From an uncultured Eubacteriales bacterium (GTDB taxonomy: Bacteria > Bacillota > Clostridia > Oscillospirales > Oscillospiraceae), in assembly GCA_900549475.1 (NCBI GenBank), contig UROF01000016.1, positions 1 through 56,291 of the forward strand: 56,291 nt of DNA, written 5' to 3'. This document shows positions 49,656 through 56,291 of the stretch, piece after piece. Positions within the stretch are counted from its first letter, which is position 1. The number at the start of each line of letters is the position of its first letter. A program made the position numbers and the translations under genes. The notes under the pieces are model-generated. The model had not been told where the DNA came from, ran no database searches, and saw nothing but the letters and a program-made list of their open reading frames with translations.

Positions 49656-51017
49656 TTATTTCCGAACGGACCGGCCCAGATCTCCCTCAATGATCCGGCA
49701 GTCCCTGGCGGCCAGATGGCCGCCGATCCAGACGTAGTCAATGCCCGTTCCGGGCAGGGTGGGGTTTTGGAAGGTGGCGAGATCCTCCACCTGATCCAGG
49801 GTGAAGACCACCACATCGGCATCGGCCCCCACATTCAGACGGCCTTTTCCAGCAAGGCCCAGCTTTCGGGCGGGCATGGCGGTCATGCGGTCAATGGCGT
49901 CGTAGAGAGACAGCTTTCCTGGCCGGACAAATTTGGCCAGCAGCCGCAGGAAGGAACCGGCGGCCCGGGGATGGCCCTGGCCGTAGTTCATGATACCGTC
50001 GCTGCCCAGCATCACATTGGGATGGCGGAAGGCCATGTCCACATCCTGATCCTGCATGACATAGCAGACGGTAATGCAGCCGGGATTGTCCCGGCGGACC
50101 TCGTCAAAGATCTCTTTCGTGCAGCGCTGTCCCTTGTATGTGCCTTCACACAGTTCCACTACGTCGTAGCCGCAGTGATAGCGCTCCATCCAGCCGGGGT
50201 CATAGGTGGCGGAGCCTAAGGTGGTGGAAAAGGCATAATAGGGATAGCAGTCACAGGACACCCGCAGGCCGTTCATGCGGTAGCAGTCCACCAGAGCCAG
50301 GAAATCCTCCATCTGGCCAAAACCTGCCATAGAGCCGATATGGGATACCTGGGTAGAAAGCCCCAGGGCTGCGCCCACGTCCAAAAATTCCCGGGCGGCG
50401 TCCAGCACTTCACCGGCGTCGCTGCGCATGTGGGCGGCGATCATCTTGTCCTGCTTCTGACACAGGGCGGCAGTCCGCTCCAGCTCCCGGCGGTCAATAC
50501 CGGGCACATAACGAATGCCGTAGGAGATACCAAGGCACCCCCTGTCCAATGCCTGGGCCATGTCCCGTTCCATGGCGGATAACTCCGCTTCCGTCACCGG
50601 GGTGTATTTATCAGTGTGGCCCGCTTTTTCGCGGAAGTAGGCGTGGCCTGCCAGCATCCCTACGTTGACAGCGGCGCCGTCGCGGTCGATCAGGTCCAGG
50701 TAGTCGCCGGGATCATACTGATTGAGGCCGCATTGGCCGGCAATGGCGGTGGTAACGCCCATACGGAGCATACAGTTAAAAATAGCAGTATCCGGGGTTT
50801 TCACCAGTTTGCCGTCGGGGCCTACCGGGTCCTCATGCATATGGATATCGATAAAGCCGGGGGAGACGATCTTTCCTGTGGCATCCACCACCTGATCGGC
50901 TTCCGGCTCGCCGGAGGTCACCGCAGCGATCTTGCCGCCTTCCAGCAGTACGTTCAGCCGGGACTGGACGTGGTTGAAGGGGTCGATAACCAAGCCGTTT
51001 TTAATAAGAGTCTTCAT
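49656..51017 (-). CDS. N-acyl-D-amino-acid deacylase-like amidohydrolase
   Basis: A 453-residue amidohydrolase. PGFIDIHMHEDPV near 55 holds the HxH metal site, the AAHMRSDAGEVLDA and STQVSHIGS blocks hold later ligands, and LGSDGIMNYGQGHPRAAGSF near 345 has the catalytic Asp and substrate His-Pro-Arg. The family includes D-aminoacylase and related deacylases. With the NhaC-like transporter it may salvage acylated D-amino acids, for example from cell walls. Substrate is inferred. Two TATAAT-like boxes lie upstream near 51079, with a weakly spaced -35. Confidence 0.86.
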   Translation of the reverse strand: MKTLIKNGLVIDPFNHVQSRLNVLLEGGKIAAVTSGEPEADQVVDATGKIVSPGFIDIHMHEDPVGPDGKLVKTPDTAIFNCMLRMGVTTAIAGQCGLNQYDPGDYLDLIDRDGAAVNVGMLAGHAYFREKAGHTDKYTPVTEAELSAMERDMAQALDRGCLGISYGIRYVPGIDRRELERTAALCQKQDKMIAAHMRSDAGEVLDAAREFLDVGAALGLSTQVSHIGSMAGFGQMEDFLALVDCYRMNGLRVSCDCYPYYAFSTTLGSATYDPGWMERYHCGYDVVELCEGTYKGQRCTKEIFDEVRRDNPGCITVCYVMQDQDVDMAFRHPNVMLGSDGIMNYGQGHPRAAGSFLRLLAKFVRPGKLSLYDAIDRMTAMPARKLGLAGKGRLNVGADADVVVFTLDQVEDLATFQNPTLPGTGIDYVWIGGHLAARDCRIIEGDLGRSVRK

Positions 51018-51108
51018 GGTGTCGCGAGTCCTTTCCGCGCAGGTTCCGTTGGGAAGATGCGGTAGAATATTTATACATATTATACTAAAACCCCGCTGCC
51101 GTCAAGCA

Positions 51109-51128
51109 CTGTTTTCCACAGAAAACAG
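51109..51128. promoter_or_regulatory. Perfect 8-bp hairpin upstream of the deacylase promoter
   Basis: CTGTTTTC (51109-51116), CACA loop, GAAAACAG (51121-51128), just upstream of the -35 region of the deacylase gene. It may be an operator. The rest of the 270-base gap (51018-51287) holds no gene. Confidence 0.35.
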
Positions 51129-51194
51129 GGGGGCAGGAGCTGCATAGGTGATGATATTTGCTGTATGCGAGCAGGCTGAATTGGCAGTGTTGAC

Positions 51195-51237
51195 AAAAGG
51201 CGGCGTCCCCGGTGAGCAGCCGCTTGACCGGGGACGC
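51195..51237 (-). terminator. Terminator after the MATE gene
   Basis: An 11-bp stem (51203-51213 with 51227-51237). On the minus strand GCC and then TTTTG follow. The T-run is short. Confidence 0.6.
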
Positions 51238-51287
51238 TGATAGAATGGAACATTATTCGAAATCTGCAGGATAGAAAAGAGGTGGGA

Positions 51288-52637
51288 TCACACACGCTCC
51301 AGCAGATGGACTTCCTTCCATTTTCCTCTGCGGTAGAAGAACAGGGACAGCAGTGCGCCCAGGAGCCAGCCAATGGGCCAGGCCCACCAAATGCCAAGAT
51401 AGCCCATCACCAGAGGCAGGATATAGGCAAGGCCCACCCGCAGCACCAGGTCGGAGAAGGTGGTGGCCATAAATTCCTTGGCGGAGCCGGCGCCCTGAAG
51501 GATACCATCACAGCACTGCTTGACCGCTACAACAGCAATAAAGGGGGCGACGATGCGCAAATAGGTGACACCAGCCTGGATAATGTCAGTACTCTCTGCC
51601 GGGACGAAGATACACATGGCTGCTTCCGGGAAACCCAGGAAGAATATCAGGGCAGGGACAACAACGCACAGGCAGATCAGAATGCCGCTGCGCAGTCCCC
51701 GGCTGAGCCGGTCAAACTTGTTGGCTCCGATATTCTGTGCGGTGAAGCTGGCCACAGCGCTGCCCATAGCGGAGTTGACATATACGACCAGATAGATCAG
51801 CTTGGTAGCGGAGGAGAATCCGCCGATGATGCCGGGGACGGTGGCTTCATAGCTGTTTACCAGGCCCTGGACCAGCAGGTTTCCCACAGAGACAAAGCTC
51901 TTCTGCAGGATGCCGGGGATAGCCAGTGTGGAGATGGTCTGGAGCAGAGGGCGGGAAAAATACTCCCATTTTCCAGAGGGGATACGCTTGAGGCGGCCCA
52001 GCAGCACCAGAAAGGAAATAATGGCCGCTATGGCTTGACAGATCAGGGTAGCCAGAGCCAGCCCCGCCACACCCATATCTGTGGAGACCACGAAAACAAT
52101 ATCGAGGCCGATATTGGAGAGGGAGGATACCACCAGGAAAATCAGCGGGGTCATGGTATCTCCCAGCGCGGTAAAGATACCGGTACAGGTATTGTAAATG
52201 AAGATGAACAGCAGGCCGCAGGTATAGATCCGCAGGTATTGGGAGGTGGGATCCATAATATTGTCCGGGGTGTTGAGCAACCGCAGCAGAGGATTGCAGA
52301 AGATGAGGCTCAGGACTGTCAGCAGCAGAGCCAGTGCGGCAGTGGAGATCAGGGAAGTGCTGACAGCGGTTTTCATCCGCTCCATGCGCTTGGCACCGAA
52401 AAGCTGGGAAATGACAACGCTGCATCCGATGTTGATGCCCAGTGCTACGGCCATATAGATCATGGTCACAGGGTAGGATACGGAAACTGCCGACAGGGCA
52501 TCGTCACCAATGAACTGTCCTGCCACCACATTGTCGGCCATGTTGTACAGCTGCTGGAACACGACACTGATCAGCGAGGGGATGGAAAACAGCGCCAATG
52601 CCCGGCCGGGATTCCCTTCTGTCAGATCTTTTACCAT
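51288..52637 (-). CDS. MATE family efflux transporter
   Basis: A 449-residue protein with 12 predicted helices. The MATE start (RALALFSIPSLISVVFQQLYNMADNVVAGQFIG) and the second-half repeat (GIIGGFSSATKLIYLVVYVNSAMGSAVASFTAQNIGANKFDR) are characteristic. It belongs to the NorM/DinF-like group exporting drugs or metabolites with Na+ or H+; the substrate is unknown. It is a single-gene unit with its own promoter and shares an intergenic region with the divergent T-box. Confidence 0.94.
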   Translation of the reverse strand: MVKDLTEGNPGRALALFSIPSLISVVFQQLYNMADNVVAGQFIGDDALSAVSVSYPVTMIYMAVALGINIGCSVVISQLFGAKRMERMKTAVSTSLISTAALALLLTVLSLIFCNPLLRLLNTPDNIMDPTSQYLRIYTCGLLFIFIYNTCTGIFTALGDTMTPLIFLVVSSLSNIGLDIVFVVSTDMGVAGLALATLICQAIAAIISFLVLLGRLKRIPSGKWEYFSRPLLQTISTLAIPGILQKSFVSVGNLLVQGLVNSYEATVPGIIGGFSSATKLIYLVVYVNSAMGSAVASFTAQNIGANKFDRLSRGLRSGILICLCVVVPALIFFLGFPEAAMCIFVPAESTDIIQAGVTYLRIVAPFIAVVAVKQCCDGILQGAGSAKEFMATTFSDLVLRVGLAYILPLVMGYLGIWWAWPIGWLLGALLSLFFYRRGKWKEVHLLERV

Positions 52638-52668
52638 AGAAAACCCTCACTTTCTTTAAACCTTGAAC

Positions 52669-52697
52669 AGTATAGACGCAGTAAAATGAAAAAGCAA
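52669..52697 (-). promoter_or_regulatory. Promoter of the MATE gene
   Basis: Minus strand TTGCTT (52697-52692), 17-base spacer, TATACT (52674-52669). Confidence 0.65.
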
Positions 52698-52794
52698 GAG
52701 AAGATGTATTATTTTGGTAATATTTTTAAAAATATGGCTCAGATACAGAAAAATGTGATGGGAAGTAACATCTTTTTTCACCAGGGATCTCCTG

Positions 52795-52822
52795 TTGACA
52801 AGGGAGAATTGTGTGATATAAT
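52795..52822 (+). promoter_or_regulatory. Promoter of the T-box operon
   Basis: TTGACA (52795-52800), 16-base spacer, TATAAT (52817-52822) with an extended TGA before it. A strong consensus promoter; transcription starts near 52829. Confidence 0.85.
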
Positions 52823-52828
52823 ACGGAA

Positions 52829-53064
52829 AGAATCAGAAAAATGCCATGAGGAAACGAGTGTTGATGCGCAGCCAAAGCGAGCAGGGAAGCGGTGCGAGTC
52901 CTGCGGCAGAGCGATTGACACAGCCACTTCCGAGCGGACGGCGAGGAGCCGTACGGTTATGCCCCCGTTACCGGGCAGCTTGAGATATTCCCCTGTGGGA
53001 ATAAATTAGGGTGGTACCGCGAATACCTTCGCCCCTATATGGTGGCGGAGGCTTTTATTTTTTT
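52829..53064 (+). promoter_or_regulatory. Alanine T-box riboswitch (specifier GCC)
   Basis: The T-box sequence AGGGTGGTACCGCG (53008-53021) is exact; its TGGT (53012-53015) pairs with the 3' ACCA of a tRNA with discriminator A. In Stem I, GTGTTGAT pairs with ATTGACAC. The specifier loop follows on the 3' side with codon GCC (52923-52925), then the usual A. The terminator is CCTTCGCC (53026-53033) with GGCGGAGG (53044-53051), then a long T-run. Uncharged tRNA-Ala(GGC), encoded twice in this window, would switch it on. It precedes a lipoprotein gene, not alaS directly. Confidence 0.93.
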
Positions 53065-53085
53065 GCGGTGGATGGAGGATATTAC

Positions 53086-53499
53086 ATGAGAAGAACGATT
53101 TGCTCTGCGGTAGGGGTACTGCTGTCGGTGCTGCTGCTGGCAGGCTGTCAGGGGAAGGCTCTTCCGGCGGGGATGGATGAAGATGCTCTGCTGGAGGCAG
53201 GAAAAGATGTGATGCTCCAGGTCGTTCAGGGGGACTATGAGGCGGTGCTCTCAGCGTTCCGGTCCGATGTGCAGGAGACGTTGACGGTAGAGGATATCCA
53301 GAACCTGGCTTTGGCTCAGCTGGATGGCGCCGGTGTATATAAGCAGATCGAGAAATCCATGACTACCGGCCAATCCAGTGACGGAGAGAGCTACGGCGTG
53401 GCAGTGCTCTACTGCCAGTTTTCAGAGAAGGACGTACTGTTCCGCCTGGCTTTTGATTCGGATATGACCCTGATCGGCATGGATATCCAACAGCCGTAA
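53086..53499 (+). CDS. Small lipoprotein, DUF3887-like
   Basis: A 137-residue lipoprotein: signal peptide with lipobox LAGC (Cys20), then a domain of about 110 residues (VMLQVVQGDYEAVLSAFR, then VAVLYCQFSEKDVLFRLAFDSD) resembling DUF3887/NTF2-like folds found before secreted hydrolases. The ATG at 53086 has GGAGG at 7 bases; the frame opens earlier only inside the T-box. It is the first gene under the Ala T-box and lies 26 bases before the hydrolase gene, with no terminator between. Confidence 0.82.
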   Translation: MRRTICSAVGVLLSVLLLAGCQGKALPAGMDEDALLEAGKDVMLQVVQGDYEAVLSAFRSDVQETLTVEDIQNLALAQLDGAGVYKQIEKSMTTGQSSDGESYGVAVLYCQFSEKDVLFRLAFDSDMTLIGMDIQQP

Positions 53500-53525
53500 C
53501 CCATTGCTATTTTGGAGGAATTCCA

Positions 53526-55715
53526 TTGAACAATGTACTTACCCGGCGGAGCGCAGCGGTAGTCCGCGTCCTGCGCCGCTGGTTTGACCGCAACTTTTCC
53601 CAAACAGAGCCTGCTCTCTGCCAGATGTCCCTGCTGGTGTCGGCGCTGATCGTAGGACTGGAACTCAATGCTACCTACTGGCCCGGCCCTCTTGGCGCTG
53701 CCTTGTTTGTGCTGGGAACACTGGTCATTATGGAGGCGGCACTGTGGCTGGCCCGGTGGTTCCTGCGAAAGGTACTGGGACATGGCTTGGGGTGGCTCAT
53801 GAGTCTCCTCCTTCTATGCTATACGGTGGCCCGGACGGTGCGCCGCGGCGCGGGAGAGGGGTGGACCTGGCGGGTCTATCTCTTTTCCGCAGTGATCGTG
53901 GCGGCGCTGTGGCTGCTGACGGCTTCCCTGTGGAGTCTGCTGCGTCATCGCCGCTTTCGTCCTACGACAGTGCTGGCGTTTCTGGCCGGTGCCGCCGCTA
54001 CCGGGATGCTGGGCGTGTTCCTTTTTACCGATGGATTTGATGATCACTATGTACAGCGTTATCTGGCGCTTATGAGCAGCCCGCCCTCCACGCTGGAAGC
54101 GTTGGAGCCTTCCCTTGGGCCGGGATCCTATGCGGTAGAGACAGTGGACTATGGCCCGGAGGAGGAACTGGAGGCTGGTACCATCAGCCTTACCCGCTAT
54201 ATGAGCCGGGATACTGACGAGCTTTCCGGCGCATATGTGGACAACTACATGGACTATAGTCTCAGCCAGGTGCCTCTTCGGGGCCGGGTGTGGTACCCTG
54301 CCGGAGAGAAAAACTGCCCGGTACTTTTTATCGCCCACGGGAATCATGAGATCACCACGGAGTCCTATCTGGGCTATGCCTACCTGGGAGAGTACCTGGC
54401 CTCTCACGGCTATGTGGTGGTGTCGGTGGATCAAAATGCCTGCAATATGCTCTCCGGTGAAAATGACGGCCGGGCGGTGCTTCTGCTGGAGAATATTGGC
54501 CTGCTCCTGGGTTACAATGAGGAGGAGGGCAATCCCCTGGAGGGGGTGCTGGACGCTGACAACATTGCCATTGCCGGCCACAGCCGCGGAGGAGAAATGG
54601 TGGCTACCGCCTATCTTTTCAACGGCTATGACAACTATCCGGAGAACGGCAACGTGGACTTCGACTATCATTACAACATCCGCTCCATCATCGCCATTGC
54701 GCCTACGGTGGATCAGTATAAACCTGCCGACCACAGCGTGGAGCTGGAAGATGTCAACTATCTGCTGCTCCATGGTGCCTGCGACCGGGATGTGACCAAT
54801 TTCCAGGGAATGGCTCAGTATGAGCATATCTCCTATACCGGCCAGGGGGACTACCTGAAAACGGCCCTTTATATTGCCGGGGCCAACCACGGCCAGTTCA
54901 ACAGCCTCTGGGGTTCCTACGATCAGCGGGGCCCATTCAGTTCTCTTTTGAATGTGGAGAGCCTTCTCAGTGAGGAGGATCAGCAGGAGATCGCCAAGAT
55001 CTTCATCAAGGTGTTCCTGGATGTTACGCTGCTGGGCGACGACAGCTGCCGCAGCCTGCTGACAGACTGGGACAGTTGTGCCGGACAGCTTCCCGAAACA
55101 GTGTATGTCCAGTGCTATGAGACCTCCTCTTTCATCCCTATCGCGGACTTTGAGGAGGACTCTGACCTGACCACAGCTGCTATGCCGGGTGTAACGGCGG
55201 AAGCCAGCGGCGTAAGCCTCTGGACAGAGGAACAGATCAACATCGACGGTGAGACAGATCAGGGCACCCATGCTCTGCGGCTGCGCTGGGGCAGTCAGGG
55301 ACAGTACACCCTGACGCTGCCGGAGCTGGATATGACCGGTTCTGCCCTGGTGTTTGACCTGTGCGATCTGGACAGCGGGGCGGTAGAGCGGGGCGACCTG
55401 GCTTTGCTGGATGGCACCGTTGTCCTCACCGATGCTGATGGCAACACCGCCTCCGCGCGGATCAGCGATTTTGCCGCTGTGTTTCCCATTCTGCCTGTCC
55501 GTATGGACAAGCTGGACTTTCTTTTTGACACCTGTACCTACAAAAAGGCATTTGCCACTGTGTCTATCCCGGTGGACGCCTTTGTCTCCGGAGAGGGAAC
55601 AGCGATTGACAGCAGCCGGATCACTTCCATCACGCTGCAGTTGGACGGCGGCGGTGAGGCGGCTGTAGACAACATCGGCTTGGAGGCTGTCCATTCATCC
55701 CTTCAATCATCGTAA
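53526..55715 (+). CDS. Membrane-anchored alpha/beta hydrolase with C-terminal beta domain
   Basis: A 729-residue protein. Four to five N-terminal membrane helices (about 35-170) are followed by an alpha/beta-hydrolase domain (about 245-520). It has an oxyanion-type LFIAHGNHEITT, the nucleophile elbow AGHSRGGEM (Ser353), a likely acid in LLHGACDRDV and a catalytic His in AGANHGQF. The C-terminal domain (about 555-720) is beta-rich, carbohydrate-binding-like. The active site is predicted outside the cell. The substrate is unknown; the T-box context points to alanine-related chemistry. The start is TTG at 53526 with GGAGGAA 5-7 bases upstream. Confidence 0.83.
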   Translation: MNNVLTRRSAAVVRVLRRWFDRNFSQTEPALCQMSLLVSALIVGLELNATYWPGPLGAALFVLGTLVIMEAALWLARWFLRKVLGHGLGWLMSLLLLCYTVARTVRRGAGEGWTWRVYLFSAVIVAALWLLTASLWSLLRHRRFRPTTVLAFLAGAAATGMLGVFLFTDGFDDHYVQRYLALMSSPPSTLEALEPSLGPGSYAVETVDYGPEEELEAGTISLTRYMSRDTDELSGAYVDNYMDYSLSQVPLRGRVWYPAGEKNCPVLFIAHGNHEITTESYLGYAYLGEYLASHGYVVVSVDQNACNMLSGENDGRAVLLLENIGLLLGYNEEEGNPLEGVLDADNIAIAGHSRGGEMVATAYLFNGYDNYPENGNVDFDYHYNIRSIIAIAPTVDQYKPADHSVELEDVNYLLLHGACDRDVTNFQGMAQYEHISYTGQGDYLKTALYIAGANHGQFNSLWGSYDQRGPFSSLLNVESLLSEEDQQEIAKIFIKVFLDVTLLGDDSCRSLLTDWDSCAGQLPETVYVQCYETSSFIPIADFEEDSDLTTAAMPGVTAEASGVSLWTEEQINIDGETDQGTHALRLRWGSQGQYTLTLPELDMTGSALVFDLCDLDSGAVERGDLALLDGTVVLTDADGNTASARISDFAAVFPILPVRMDKLDFLFDTCTYKKAFATVSIPVDAFVSGEGTAIDSSRITSITLQLDGGGEAAVDNIGLEAVHSSLQSS

Positions 55716-55753
55716 GCAATAAAAAATTGATATATTAAAAAGGAGAGAGACCC

Positions 55754-56291
<538 letters not shown>

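Overview
The window looks like a chromosomal contig from a spore-forming, high-GC member of the Clostridia, most like the Oscillospiraceae (Flavonifractor / Lawsonibacter / Pseudoflavonifractor type). Reasons: sigG with a YlmC/YmxH-family neighbour, an ECF transporter core next to truA, an efp plus CD1247-like zinc-ribbon pair, an Ala T-box leader, many DUF4358/DHHW/MBOAT proteins, strong Shine-Dalgarno sites with many GTG/TTG starts, and consensus -35/-10 promoters. The species assignment is inference. The first 26 bases are untrimmed Nextera/Tn5 adapter and the right edge cuts alaS, so both ends look like assembly ends.

Layout. 1-5.4 kb (minus): a 3D/G5 cell-wall protein, then the translation and secretion cluster ylxM-ffh-rpsP-khpA / rimM-trmD. 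5.5-16.6 kb (plus): rRNA-methyltransferase-like protein, VanZ-like protein, a small protein, ECF module ecfA1-ecfA2-ecfT, metallophosphoesterase, truA, DUF5711 protein, CvpA-like protein, a ClpE-type unfoldase and two small proteins. 16.7-23.3 kb: glnS, glyA (minus), sigG with a candidate sigma-G promoter and leader hairpin, ylmC-like gene, rpsB, tsf. 23.4-24.5 kb: two identical tRNA-Ala(GGC) genes, a NimA-like gene between them, and a third tRNA-Ala reduced to its 5' end. 24.6-26.6 kb: RluA-like synthase, efp, CD1247-like protein. 26.6-33.8 kb: a complete histidine-to-glutamate pathway (hutH, hutU, hutI, glutamate formimidoyltransferase, cyclodeaminase) with a TrpR-like YerC regulator inside it. 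34-36.9 kb: a two-component system with an overlooked 30-residue membrane peptide between regulator and kinase. 37-43 kb: glycosyltransferase, HAD phosphatase, threonine-aldolase-like enzyme, PcrA/UvrD helicase. 43.1-47.3 kb: a cell-surface O-acylation-like cluster (MBOAT plus DHHW) bracketed by two DUF4358 lipoproteins. 47.4-52.7 kb (minus): XRE regulator, NhaC-family antiporter with an N-acyl-D-amino-acid deacylase, MATE exporter. 52.8-56.3 kb: an alanine T-box leader followed by a lipoprotein, a membrane-anchored alpha/beta hydrolase, and only then alaS.

Most notable: (1) the Ala T-box (specifier GCC) controls two envelope genes ahead of alaS, suggesting alanine-linked envelope chemistry; (2) a 30-aa membrane peptide inside the two-component operon; (3) three copies of a two-hairpin intergenic repeat with compensatory changes; (4) an integration-like scar at a tRNA-Ala; (5) candidate sigma-G promoters for sigG and ylmC with a hairpin at the sigG transcript start. 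I saw no CRISPR array, insertion sequence or intact prophage.
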